Part shown: piece by piece, positions 53,564 to 62,173 of the stretch
Position numbering within the stretch: the stretch's first letter is position 1
How the letters are laid out: every line of letters begins with the position of its first letter
Assembly (NCBI GenBank): GCA_963731615.1
Contig: CAVSWD010000007.1
Location: 1-64,000, forward strand
DNA from: Gaiellasilicea sp963731615
Lineage (GTDB): Bacteria; Actinomycetota; Thermoleophilia; Gaiellales; Gaiellaceae
DNA length: 64,000 nucleotides
Direction: 5' to 3'
Made by a program: the position numbers and the translations under genes
Notes under the pieces: model-generated
The model's database searches: none
Seen by the model: the letters and a program-made list of their open reading frames with translations, nothing else
What the model was told of the DNA's origin: nothing

Positions 53564-55056
53564 ATGATCTCCACGCGCTTCTCGCCGAGGATGCCCTCCG
53601 GCCGCGCGATCATGACCGCGATCAGGATCGCGCCGAGGACGACGAAGCGCGTCGGCTCCGGCTTCGGCAGCATCACGTTCTCCCAGACGAACGCGCCCAG
53701 ATAGAGCGTCGGCACGAGCAGCGCCAGCCGCAGCCAGCCGGTGACGACGGTCAGGAGCAAGACCGCTGCGACGAGGCCGATGTAGGAGACCGGCGTCACC
53801 CAGCCGGCGAGATCGCTCGGGACGACGACCCATTTGGTCGCCCACTCGCCGAGCCGGCCGCCGCTGCTTGCAGCGCCCGCGGTCCAGCCGTCGTCGATCG
53901 CGTCCGCGACGATGCGGAGGACGAAGCCGAGGACGACAGTGCCGCCGAGCACCGCCGCGAGCCGGCGCGAGAACCGAAGCGCACCCACGAGGCCTGCGAG
54001 CACGATTGCATAGAAGAGGAAGCGCGAGTCGCCGGGCTCGCGCAGCAGCTCGAGCAGCACGCTGATCCCGATCGCGCCGATCACGACGCCCGCCTGGCTG
54101 CCGGCACCGCCGAGGATCACCATCGTGTAGACCGTGATCAGGAGCGGGAACTCGAACGTCTGAGGAAAGACGCTGCCGTTCAGCGCCGTCACGAGCGTCC
54201 CGGTCAGGGCGGCGGTGCCGGCGCCGAACGCGAACGCGGTCAGCTTCAGCCAGTTGACGGGCATCCCCATCAGCTCCGCTGCCAGCGCGTCCTCGCGCAG
54301 CGAGCGCCACGCGCGGCCGGTACGTGATGCGTTGACGAAGCGGAGTGCGACGAAGACGACGACGAAGAAGGCGAGGGCGACGTAGAGATAAGAGACGTTG
54401 AAGATGCCTTCGCTCGAGACGGGCAGCACGCGGCCGAAGATCGAGAGCGGGTCGACGTTGAGGATCCCGTTCGGGCCACCGGCCAGGTTGTCGCCGAAGA
54501 TGCTGTCGCTGTTGTTGGAGACGGTCAGGAAGATCTGGAAGAAGAAGAGCGTCACGATCGCGAGGTAGTCACCCGCGAGACGCCGGGAGGGTAAGCCGAC
54601 CAGCAACCCGACGATGCCGCCGATGACGGCCGCCAGCGGGATCGTGAGAAAGACCGGCAGGTCGATGTCGTAGCGGTCGGCGCTCAGAAACGCGTACGTG
54701 TACGCACCGACGCCGTAGAACGCGATGTAGCCGAGATCGAGCAGGCCGCCCCAGCCGACGACGACGTTCAGCCCGAGCGCGAGCAGCATGAAGATGACCG
54801 TGTCGAAGGCGACCCGGCGGATGTACCCGCTCTCGAACACGATCGGCAGTGCGGCCACGACCGCGACGAAGAGGATCAGCCACGCCCACCAGGGCACGGT
54901 TCGCAGCCGCGCCTCGAGCACGCCCAGCCATCCCCCACGGCCGCCGCGGCGCTCCTCGGAGCGCGCCACCCACTCGTCCTGCCCGATTCGCGGGCCGGCG
55001 GTCCCGGACCCGCCCGGCACTGCCTCCTCGTACTGGCTGTGGGTCTCGTCGGGCAC
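53560..55056 (-). CDS. livM: Branched-chain-type ABC permease LivM, extended
   Basis: A 498-aa permease. The core (about 70-370) has the family motifs LGLNVVVGWGGLLDLGYIAFYGVGAYTYA, GLPSRRLAGDYLAIVTL and AWRSLREDALAAELMG. An extra C-terminal region of about 130 residues adds several further helices (VSYIGLVAAVLLLTVVTGWLRLALLV and others), beyond the 320-350 aa usual length, before the typical end MIARPEGILGEKRVEII. The first 50 residues are a polar cytoplasmic tail. Confidence 0.92.
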   Translation of the reverse strand: MPDETHSQYEEAVPGGSGTAGPRIGQDEWVARSEERRGGRGGWLGVLEARLRTVPWWAWLILFVAVVAALPIVFESGYIRRVAFDTVIFMLLALGLNVVVGWGGLLDLGYIAFYGVGAYTYAFLSADRYDIDLPVFLTIPLAAVIGGIVGLLVGLPSRRLAGDYLAIVTLFFFQIFLTVSNNSDSIFGDNLAGGPNGILNVDPLSIFGRVLPVSSEGIFNVSYLYVALAFFVVVFVALRFVNASRTGRAWRSLREDALAAELMGMPVNWLKLTAFAFGAGTAALTGTLVTALNGSVFPQTFEFPLLITVYTMVILGGAGSQAGVVIGAIGISVLLELLREPGDSRFLFYAIVLAGLVGALRFSRRLAAVLGGTVVLGFVLRIVADAIDDGWTAGAASSGGRLGEWATKWVVVPSDLAGWVTPVSYIGLVAAVLLLTVVTGWLRLALLVPTLYLGAFVWENVMLPKPEPTRFVVLGAILIAVMIARPEGILGEKRVEII

Positions 55057-55061
55057 TACTT

Positions 55062-55985
55062 CTAGACCTTCCTGATGTCGGGCTTGCCGAAGAGGCCCTG
55101 CGGGCGGAAGAGCATGAAGAAGATCAGGATCACGAAGACGAGCAGGTCGGACCAGCGCGTCGAGATGTAGCCCTGCGTGAACGCTTCTGCGAAGCCGAGG
55201 ATCAGGCCGCCGGCCATCGCGCCCGGGATCGAGCCGATTCCCCCGATCACGGCGGCCGTGAAGCCTTTCAGCCCCGCGAGGAAGCCGATCGCCACGTCGG
55301 TCGGGGCGCGCAGCGCGAACATCACCCCCGCGGCCCCGGCGAGCGCCGAGCCCAGCACGAACGCGAACACGATCACGCGGTCGACGTCGATGCCCATCAT
55401 CGACGCGGCCTCGCGGTCGTACGAGGTCGCCCGCATCGCCTTGCCCATCCGCGTCCGCGTCACGAGCAGCCAGAGCACGATCATCAGCGCGAACGCCGAG
55501 GCGACGATCACGATCCGCAACAGCGGCACGCGGACGTTGCCGATGTTGAAGCCGTTGAAGAAGAGCGCCCCGCCCGAGAGCGAGAAGGCGTCGTAGTCCC
55601 GCTGCTCGGAGCCGAACATCAGCTGCATCGAGTACGCGAGGAAGAACGAGACGCCGAGGGCGCTGATCAGCGGCGCGATCCGGGGCGCGTTACGGAGCGG
55701 CCGGTACGCGAAACGCTCGATTGCGACGCCGAGGAGCGCGCAGCCGGCCATCGCCGCAAGCGTGATCAGGACCAGCAGCAACCAGGTCGGCACCTTCGGG
55801 TCCACCGAGCCGCCCAGCAGCTGCAGCATCCCGAAGCCGATGAACGAGCCGACCATGAACACGTCGCCGTGGGCGAAGTTGAGCAGCTTCAGGATCCCGT
55901 AGACGAGCGAGTAGCCGAGCGCGATCAGCGCGTAGACGCTCCCCAGCGTGAAACCGTTGATCGTCAGCTGGATGAAGGTGTCCAC
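55062..55985 (-). CDS. livH: Branched-chain-type ABC permease LivH
   Basis: A 307-aa permease with eight helices: GFTLGSVYALIALGYSLVYGILKLLNFAHGDVFMVGSF at the start and FAYRPLRNAPRIAPLISALG and GFLAGLKGFTAAVIGGIGSIPGAMAGGLILGFAEAF further on are LivH hallmarks. ATG 55985. A 32-bp perfect palindrome lies between it and the upstream binding-protein gene and probably sets lower expression of the transporter than of the binding protein. Confidence 0.95.
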   Translation of the reverse strand: MDTFIQLTINGFTLGSVYALIALGYSLVYGILKLLNFAHGDVFMVGSFIGFGMLQLLGGSVDPKVPTWLLLVLITLAAMAGCALLGVAIERFAYRPLRNAPRIAPLISALGVSFFLAYSMQLMFGSEQRDYDAFSLSGGALFFNGFNIGNVRVPLLRIVIVASAFALMIVLWLLVTRTRMGKAMRATSYDREAASMMGIDVDRVIVFAFVLGSALAGAAGVMFALRAPTDVAIGFLAGLKGFTAAVIGGIGSIPGAMAGGLILGFAEAFTQGYISTRWSDLLVFVILIFFMLFRPQGLFGKPDIRKV

Positions 55986-56010
55986 GGGGTGATCGATCCT
56001 CCCAGAAAGA

Positions 56011-56042
56011 CGAACGGCCCGGCAAATTTGCCGGGCCGTTCG
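56011..56042 (-). terminator. 32-bp perfect palindrome between binding-protein gene and livH
   Basis: A 16-bp arm (CGAACGGCCCGGCAAA) is followed directly by its reverse complement, with AATT at the centre. It follows the binding-protein stop by 17 bp and precedes the livH start by 25 bp; probable attenuating terminator. Confidence 0.8.
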
Positions 56043-56059
56043 CTGTGGTGCCTAGCTCG

Positions 56060-57245
56060 TCAGCCGACGAGCTTGTAGGTGCCGTTCGACTGAATCTCGA
56101 AGATGTAGAACTTCGCGTTCAGCGGGTCGTTCGACTTCGTCGAGAAGCGGAAGTTGCCGCCGAGGATCCAGTTGTTGATCCGCACCTGCTTCACCTTGCG
56201 CAGCACTGCGCGCCGGTTCGGCAGGACGTTCTTGTTCGCGACACACGCCGCCTTGACCGCGCGCAGCGCGACCTGGACGGCCCCGTAGGTCGGCGGCCCG
56301 AAGGACTCGAGGTCCGAGTTCGGGTTGTCCGCCTTCCAGCCGTTGACGATCGCCCGCGACGTGGCGATGCCACTGATGTCCGGAGCGAAGTTGGACACGA
56401 ACGCGCCGGGGAGCTTGAACTGCGCCGGCGCGTTCGCACCGTCGCCGCCGAACACCTTCGCCCGCTTGCCCTGCTCGATCAGCTGCTGGCCGAACGTCTG
56501 CGCGTCCGGCGGCTGCTGCGTCGGGAAGAAGACGAAGTCCGCGTCGCTCGGCGTCCGCGTCACGAGGGACGAGAAGTCGGTCGTCCGCACGGAGGTGGAC
56601 AGCCGGACGACCTCGACGTTCCGCGCCCGCAGGACCGCCTGCGCGGCGTCGGCCAGACCGACCGAGTACGGCTCCTGGAAGTCGATGATCACGACCTTCC
56701 GGGCGTTCTTGCTGATCATGAACCGGGCGTCGCTCGGACCCTGGATGAAGTCGCCCGGAACGACCCGGAAGAAGCCGGGGGTTCCTTCGCGCGGGGTTCC
56801 CTTCGTCAACGACGTCCGCGTTGCCGACGGCGAGATGTGCGGCACGCCGGCGGCGAAATACGTCTGGCTCGTAGCCGCGACCGCACCGGACGTCGCCGGG
56901 CCGATCACCGCCACGACCTGCTGGTCTGCGACGTACTTCTGGGCCAGTGCCTGCGCGGGCGCAGGACCCTGCTCGACGGGCGTGTCGCCGGTCAGCAGCT
57001 GCACCTTCAGCCCAAGGCCTGGAGCGAGCCGCTTGACGGCGTACTTCGCCCAGGTCAGCTGAGCTTGGCCGAGGAAGCCCGCCCCGCCGGTCAGCGGCGT
57101 CACGATCGCAATCTTCAGCGTCGATTTGCAGCTTCACGGCCTGTTGCGCGTTCGCCTCTTCGGCGACATCCGGCCTGGCGACCGCGGTGGTCGCGAGCAC
57201 CGCCGCGATCCCGGCCACGAGCGCCAGCGCTATCGCTCTTCTCAT
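56060..57245 (-). CDS. Periplasmic-binding protein (LivJ-type) 1, with a +1 frameshift
   Basis: About 394 aa after correction. ATG 57245 has AAGGAGGG upstream. The signal peptide MRRAIALALVAGIAAVLATTAVA is followed by KLQSTLKIAIVTPLTGGAGFLGQAQL once one T is deleted from TTT at 57125-57127; without that, the signal is cut off from the mature protein. The rest carries typical ABC-type LivJ features: VVAVIGPATSGAVAATSQTYFAAGVPHISPSATRT, FFRVVPGDFIQGPSDARFM, and VVIIDFQEPYSVGLADAAQAV. Binds a small amino-acid-like ligand for LivHMGF. Confidence 0.9.
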
Positions 57246-57449
57246 CTGTTGCCCTCCTTGTGGGTTCCCATCTGAATGTCCAAATCGATCATCGTCGCCT
57301 CGTGGCGCAACGCGGAGCGTGCATGCCCGCCGCCTGCCAATCACACAGGCTTGCGTGTGTCATGTCAACAGACCCCCTCCGCGCCCTTCCTCCCTGTAGA
57401 CGCCGATACGGCGTGAAAGTCAGAAAGTTGACGCAACTTGGCGCAGGAT

Positions 57450-58563
57450 CTAGCCCGCCAGGGTCTTCTTGCCGCGGGCACCGAGCTTGAAGATCGAGAA
57501 CGCGGCGTCCTTGCGGTCGCCGCGGGCGGTGAACTGGAGGTCGCCGCCGAGGACGATGCTCGGGATCCGGGTCGCCTTCATGGTGCTGAGTACCTCCTTG
57601 CGCGTGGCCTCGTCCGTCTGCGCATGCCTTCTGGATCGCCACGATCGCAGCCTGCGTCGCCACGTACGCGGGCGGGCCGAAATTGGAGCCGAATCGGGCG
57701 CCGTACTCCCTGACGAACGTCTCGTTGCCCTTGACGGCGCGTACGTCCGGGGCAAACGCGGCGACGTACGAGCCGGGGATCTTGAAGTCACCGGAGTCGA
57801 GCCCGTCCCCGCCGAAGACGACGGCCTGCTTGCCCTGCTCCCTCAGTTGCTGGCCGAAGATCTGACCGTTGGCCGCGATCTGCCAGGGGAGGTAGACGAC
57901 GTCGACCCCGTCGGCAATCGAGGCGACGAGCGACGTGAATTCGGTCGCCTTCTGGCTGACCGACCTTCGCGTCACGCGAACGCCAGCGGCTCTCAGCGCC
58001 GTCTGAACACTGTCCGCGAGCCCTTTCGAGTACGACGACTTGTCGTCAACAACCGCGACGTTCTTGGCCTTCAGGCTACGGCGGATGTACCTGGCCGTCG
58101 ACGGCGCCTGGGCATCGTCGTTCGGGACGACACGGAAGAAGGTCGGGATCGAGCCGTTCGTCAGCGCGCTGTTCAGTGCGGAGGCGGAGACGAAGACCAG
58201 CTGCGGTGTTCGCTTGAAGGTCGGCGCCACGGCGAGCACCTCTTTGTTGGTGGCCGGGCCGACGACCGCGAGCACACGCGCATCTCGGCGAAACCCCGCT
58301 GCGACGGTCGCGGCGCGGCGCGGGTCGAGCTGCGTGTCGACCGCGTCGAGGCGGATCTTGCCGGCGGCGAGCTTCCGGATCGCGTATCTCGCGAAGCCGA
58401 GCTGCTCCTTGCCGACGAAAGCGGCGTCGCCGGTGAGTGGCCCCATGAAGCCGATCCTCGGCCGGTCGCACGCGGCGCTCGAGGCTCCGACGGCAGCGGG
58501 GCCGGCAGCGCGGGCGAGCGCCGTGGCCGTGACCACGAGCGCTGCACCGGCGAGCAGCGCCAC
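57450..58563 (-). CDS. Periplasmic-binding protein (LivJ-type) 2, with a +1 frameshift
   Basis: A second receptor of about 370 aa. Signal peptide VALLAGAALVVTATALARAA, then RPRIGFMGPLTGDAAFVGKEQL and VLAVVGPATNKEVLAVAPTFK. The frame fails near 57614-57615 (CC); deletion of one base joins KACADDEATRKEVLSTMKATRIPSIVLGGDLQF to the native end. The GTG start at 58563 is tentative: a CTG at 58581 lies six bases after a strong GGAGG and would give LRSTWVVALLAG, a more usual signal start. It lies two genes after the D-aminopeptidase. Confidence 0.87.
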
Positions 58564-58573
58564 GACCCACGTG

Positions 58574-59308
58574 CTACGCAGAAAGGACCTCCGAGTTGTC
58601 CTGGTACGCCCGAGACGCGGGATCGCCGGACGGGTGGAAGACGCCGAGGATCCGCATCACGCCGGGCCCCGTGTTCTCGATGCAGTGCACCTGCTCGGGC
58701 GGCAGGTGGAAGCAGGACCCCGGCCGCAGCGGGATCGCTTCGCCGCCGATGTGGGCGTAGCCCTCGCCGGTGACGATGTACCCGACCTCGTCGTAGGTGT
58801 GGCTGTGATCCGGCGCCCGGCACGGCTCGACGATCCCGACGAACTGGGTCGCGTCGAGGCAGCCCGCGTCCTGGTTGACGAGATAGCGAAAAGTGCGCTT
58901 GTCGTCGGCGCGGAGCTCCGGGCGGTCGGAGAAGCAGACGATCACCTCTCGCGGCGGCCTGTTCACGTTCTCGACCGGGACACTGGTGGAGACGACCAGG
59001 AGCTCGGCCGTGCCGGTGTTCTCGATCACGGACGTCTCGCCGGCGCGGACGTACGCACCGCACTCGGGCTCGAGCTCGTGCGGAACGCCGTCGAGCTCGA
59101 GCGTTCCCGCCCCGGAGACGACGTAGAGCAGCTCGTCGCGGTCGGCCGCCGTCCGCGGCTGCGACCGGCCGGGCTCGAAGCGCGTCACCCGCTGCTCGAG
59201 TAGCCGAGAGCCCGTATGCGAGCCGAAGACCAGCTTCTCGAGGGCGGTGTCGCCCTCAACCCGGCGTCCCTCGACGTCGTCCTCGTCGACCACGAAAGTC
59301 TGCGGCAT
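58574..59308 (-). CDS. Bicupin protein (ureidoglycine-aminohydrolase-like)
   Basis: A 244-aa protein with two cupin domains (about 40-110 and 145-230). The second has a well-formed metal site: HSHTYDEVGYIVTGEGYAHIG and PPEQVHCIENT. The first keeps DELLYVVSGAGTLELDGVPHEL. Two-domain cupins of this type include (S)-ureidoglycine aminohydrolase and oxalate-decarboxylase relatives. Located between the D-aminopeptidase and a binding-protein gene; a role in processing a peptide-derived amide is inference only. Confidence 0.82.
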   Translation of the reverse strand: MPQTFVVDEDDVEGRRVEGDTALEKLVFGSHTGSRLLEQRVTRFEPGRSQPRTAADRDELLYVVSGAGTLELDGVPHELEPECGAYVRAGETSVIENTGTAELLVVSTSVPVENVNRPPREVIVCFSDRPELRADDKRTFRYLVNQDAGCLDATQFVGIVEPCRAPDHSHTYDEVGYIVTGEGYAHIGGEAIPLRPGSCFHLPPEQVHCIENTGPGVMRILGVFHPSGDPASRAYQDNSEVLSA

Positions 59309-59367
59309 CGCGGGGATTCCACCTGCAGGCCGGTGGCCTGTCAACAAACCCTCACAAGTCGAACGCG

Positions 59368-60183
59368 TTACGTCTCGAAGAAGAAGAGCTTCCAGCCCTC
59401 CCACCACGTCTCGGCTTCGACGCGGATCGTGCGCCCGTCGAGTCGCTCGACGCCGGGGTGGAACCGGAGCCGGTCGGCCGGCTGCGTGCGCTTGAACTCG
59501 ACCTTGATCTCGCAGGGGCTGCCGGGGTCGTACGGCGGTACAGCCTTCAGGTCCGCGAGCGCCTGACGGGCGCCGGCCTCGATCAGCTCGCGCGCGCGGG
59601 CGGGCGGGATCATGCGCGCCGAGCCGGCGCCGATCCCCTGCTTGACGGCGACGGTGGTCAGCCCGTCGCCGAGCAGCGCCTTGCCCTCGTCGCACGAGGC
59701 CTGGTCGCCGGTGACGAGCAGCACGGGGCACCCCCAGGTGCCGCAGAGCGCGGCGTTGATCCCGGTCTCGCCGACTTCGGTGCCGTTGAACCAGAGCCGC
59801 TGGTAGTCGCGTCCGGAGACGGTGTGGTTCATGTTTCCGAGCTCCGCGCCTGCCCTGGCGTGCATGCCGACGAAGAGCGCGGCGTCGCAGCCCTGCTCCA
59901 GGAACTCCGTGTACCCGGTCCACTCCTCCTGAACGACCCACTCGCAGGCGGGATCCAACAGGTCCGGCACGAGCGAGTTGAACGTCCAGCCGCCGCCGGC
60001 GCCGTGGCAGTCCATGACGAGGATCTCGGTCGCGCCTGCCGCCTTCGCGCCGCGCACGGCCGCGTTGATCTCCTCCGTGTAGAGCTTGCGCGCCTCCTCG
60101 AACATCGGATCGCCGCCGCTCGTCTGCTCGGGCTTGACGATCCCCGAGACGCCCTCCATGTCGCTGATCACGTGGACGCGCAT
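59368..60183 (-). CDS. D-aminopeptidase, family M55 (DppA-like)
   Basis: A 271-aa zinc aminopeptidase that releases D-amino acids from small peptides. The di-metal site is visible in ISDMEGVSG (D8, E10), VMDCHGAGGG and FVGMHARAG (His ligands), with NMNHTVSG and LLVTGDQASCDE following. DppA in Bacillus processes D-Ala-D-Ala-type dipeptides. As the first gene of the Liv-type operon, it suggests that the imported ligand could be a D-amino acid or D-peptide, possibly from peptidoglycan. Confidence 0.92.
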   Translation of the reverse strand: MRVHVISDMEGVSGIVKPEQTSGGDPMFEEARKLYTEEINAAVRGAKAAGATEILVMDCHGAGGGWTFNSLVPDLLDPACEWVVQEEWTGYTEFLEQGCDAALFVGMHARAGAELGNMNHTVSGRDYQRLWFNGTEVGETGINAALCGTWGCPVLLVTGDQASCDEGKALLGDGLTTVAVKQGIGAGSARMIPPARARELIEAGARQALADLKAVPPYDPGSPCEIKVEFKRTQPADRLRFHPGVERLDGRTIRVEAETWWEGWKLFFFET

Positions 60184-60202
60184 GCGGGCTTTCTATCGCA
60201 TC

Positions 60203-60308
60203 GGGCGGCTCGTCGCCGGGGCGCGATGGCGTGGTGCGAGGCAGCGACGCAGGGAGCGCCGATAGTCGTGCGATCGGCGCGAGCGGGGACCGCCGCATCG
60301 CGCCGCCC
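60203..60308. repeat. Structured intergenic repeat element, copy 2
   Basis: Related to copy 1 at 49973. The 18-nt block GACGCAGGGAGCGCCGAT (60246-60263) and hairpin partner ATCGGCGC (60273-60280) match exactly. An outer stem GCGCGATG (60221-60228) / CATCGCGC (60296-60303) encloses it, and GGGCGG/CCGCCC extends it. Lies between the end of the LysE gene and the start of the D-aminopeptidase gene, both on the minus strand. Confidence 0.7.
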
Positions 60309-60319
60309 AGCGGCGGAAC

Positions 60320-60925
60320 CTAACCGTGCTCGCGGGCGAGGCGCAGGCCGAGCGCCACCAGGACCGCTCCGGTGACGGCGTCGAACGCGCGCCGGATCCG
60401 GTCACGCGCGAGGAGCCCCCGCGCACGGGCGGCCGCAAGGGCGTAGGCGGCGAGCCAGAGGCCGGTGAGCAGGGAGAAGGCCAGCCCGAGGCCGAGCAAG
60501 GTCGTGAACGCCTCGCCGAACTGCGGCAGCAGGCTGGTGAAGAAGATCACCATCTTCGGATTGGCGAGGTTGCTGACGAGGCCCTGGCGCAAGGAACCGC
60601 CCGACGTCGAGCGCACCGGCGCCGGTGCGTGGGGCCGCCGGTGCCGTACGGCCGCCACGAGCGCCTGGAGGCCGAGGTAGACGAGATACCCGGCGCCGAC
60701 AAGCCGAAGCGCCGTGAAGGCCGGCTGGGAAGCCTGCAGAACCGCGACCACACCCGCGGCCGCCGCGAGCGTCCAGACCGCCTGTCCGAGAGCGACTCCG
60801 AGCGCCGTTGCGACTCCGGCCTGGCGACCGCCGACGAGCGCGTTTCGAATCGTGAGGGCGGTGTCCTGTCCGGGCGTGCAGATGACGGCCGCCGCCACGG
60901 CGAGGAAGCCGAGGATCTCAGCCAC
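60320..60925 (-). CDS. LysE/RhtB-family amino acid exporter
   Basis: A 201-aa exporter from GTG 60925, six predicted helices. The N-terminal ICTPGQDTALTIRNALVGGRQAGVATALG and the mid-protein FRQGLVSNLANPKMVIFFTSLLPQF-like (LRQGLVSNLANPKMVIFF) are the family signatures. These proteins export lysine, threonine, homoserine or related compounds. Placed after the D-aminopeptidase/Liv operon on the same strand but separated by the structured repeat. Confidence 0.92.
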   Translation of the reverse strand: MAEILGFLAVAAAVICTPGQDTALTIRNALVGGRQAGVATALGVALGQAVWTLAAAAGVVAVLQASQPAFTALRLVGAGYLVYLGLQALVAAVRHRRPHAPAPVRSTSGGSLRQGLVSNLANPKMVIFFTSLLPQFGEAFTTLLGLGLAFSLLTGLWLAAYALAAARARGLLARDRIRRAFDAVTGAVLVALGLRLAREHG

Positions 60926-60947
60926 ACCGAGAGAATACGCTTGCCCG

Positions 60948-61724
60948 ATGGATACCGGCCTGAGCGGAAAGGGCGTGCTCGTCACCGGCGCGTCGGGCGG
61001 GATCGGCGGCGCGTGTGCCCGCGCCTTTGCAGCCGAGGGAGCCCGGGTCGCCGTGCACTACCACCGCGGCGAGGAGCGGGCGCGCGAGGTCGCCGGCGCG
61101 CTCGGGGGCGTGGAGATCCTGCAGGCCGACCTGACCGACGAGCACGAGGTCGACCGCCTCTTCGAGCAGGCTCGGGGAGCGCTCGGGCGGATCGACGTCT
61201 GTGCGGCAGTCGCAGGCGTCTGGCCGTCGGCTGACGTGCCCGTCTGGGAGCTGCCGCTCGAGCGCTGGGAGCAGACGCTCCGCCAGAACCTCACCTCTGC
61301 CTTCCTTACCGCCCGTGGTTTCCTCCGCGAGGTCGAGCGCAACGGGCACGGGTCGCTGGTGCTCGTCGGCTCGACGGCCGGAATCGTCGGCGAGGCGGGC
61401 CACGCCGACTACGCGGCGGCGAAGTCGGCGCTCCTCGGCGGCCTGTTGCTGAGCCTGAAGAACGAGATCGTGCGAGTGGCACCGGCTGCGCGCGTGAACG
61501 CGGTCGCGCCCGGCTGGACCGAGTCGGCGATGACGCGCGGCCACGTCGATCCGGCTGCGGTCCGCACGATCTCGCGCACGATGGCGCTCCGCAAGGTCGC
61601 CCAGGTCGAGGACGTCGCGCGGCAGGTGGTCGTGCTCGCCTCGGACGAGCTCTCCGGCCACGTCACCGGGCAGGTCGTCACGGTTGCCGGCGGCATGGAA
61701 GGCCGCGTCATCCACGAGACCTGA
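60948..61724 (+). CDS. Short-chain dehydrogenase/reductase
   Basis: A 258-aa SDR from ATG 60948, divergent from the LysE gene with a 22-bp gap. TGASGGIGGACARAFAAEG (cofactor site), LQADLTD, AVAGVWP, and the catalytic triad Ser in LVGSTAGIVG with YAAAK are complete; VNAVAPGWTESAM and HVTGQVVTVAGGM end the fold. Similar to FabG-like reductases; substrate unknown. Confidence 0.93.
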   Translation: MDTGLSGKGVLVTGASGGIGGACARAFAAEGARVAVHYHRGEERAREVAGALGGVEILQADLTDEHEVDRLFEQARGALGRIDVCAAVAGVWPSADVPVWELPLERWEQTLRQNLTSAFLTARGFLREVERNGHGSLVLVGSTAGIVGEAGHADYAAAKSALLGGLLLSLKNEIVRVAPAARVNAVAPGWTESAMTRGHVDPAAVRTISRTMALRKVAQVEDVARQVVVLASDELSGHVTGQVVTVAGGMEGRVIHET

Positions 61725-61731
61725 ACGAAGA

Positions 61732-61758
61732 AAGCGGCGAGCCGATGGCTCGCCGCTT
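61732..61758 (+). terminator. Terminator hairpin after SDR gene
   Basis: AAGCGGCGAGCC (61732-61743) pairs perfectly with GGCTCGCCGCTT (61747-61758) around GAT. Eight bases after the SDR stop. Confidence 0.8.
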
Positions 61759-62173
61759 CAGTGACCGTCCGCGCCGCAAGGATGATTGCCGTCAGTCCCC
61801 CGGACCAGAAAGTCGGTCCCTTCATCGGCATCAGAGCGAGAACTTGAGTCGGGCTTTTCTAATAGGAAAAGGCCCCGCCGCCTGGGGCCTTTTCTCGTTG
61901 GCTTCCTTGCTTGGGGGGTTGGAAGCCGGTCTTTCCTCTGGGCCGCCCCCGCCACATCGGTGCGCTCAGAAGATGTCCTGAGTATGCGGCGAGAGGCTCC
62001 TGCTGGAATCACCCGTTCGGAGTTGACTCGTCCCTCGAACGGGGTTCACCGTGTCTACTTCACACCGCGCATCGCAGACGAGCATCCGCGAAGGCGGACG
62101 CTCGTCGCGCCGAGACCCCTAAAGGGGCCGCCCGCGGCCCGGCCGAAGCGAGCCAAGCTCTAGGCTTGCCGCG
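61759..62173 (+). other. 415-bp gene-free stretch with several hairpins
   Basis: No convincing protein gene in this lower-GC stretch. It holds a second terminator hairpin at 61867-61893, an 8-bp stem with 16-base loop (CCCGTTCG at 62012-62019 and CGAACGGG at 62036-62043) and a near-perfect 13-bp stem (about 62079-62108, GACGAGC...GCTCGTC). The first 108 bp could encode a small RNA; the last 130 bp form the leader of the methyltransferase/reductase gene. No SAM or cobalamin riboswitch signature was recognised. Confidence 0.5.
61867..61893 (+). terminator. Second terminator hairpin, no gene directly upstream
   Basis: AAAAGGCCCC and GGGGCCTTTT enclose a 7-base loop; a T-rich tail (TTTTCTCGTT) follows. 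The symmetrical A/T ends allow it to work in both directions. It follows the SDR terminator by 108 bp. Confidence 0.75.

Noticed and set aside
61759..62173. SAM or cobalamin riboswitch ahead of the methionine gene
   Set aside because: No recognisable conserved core; only generic hairpins are visible.
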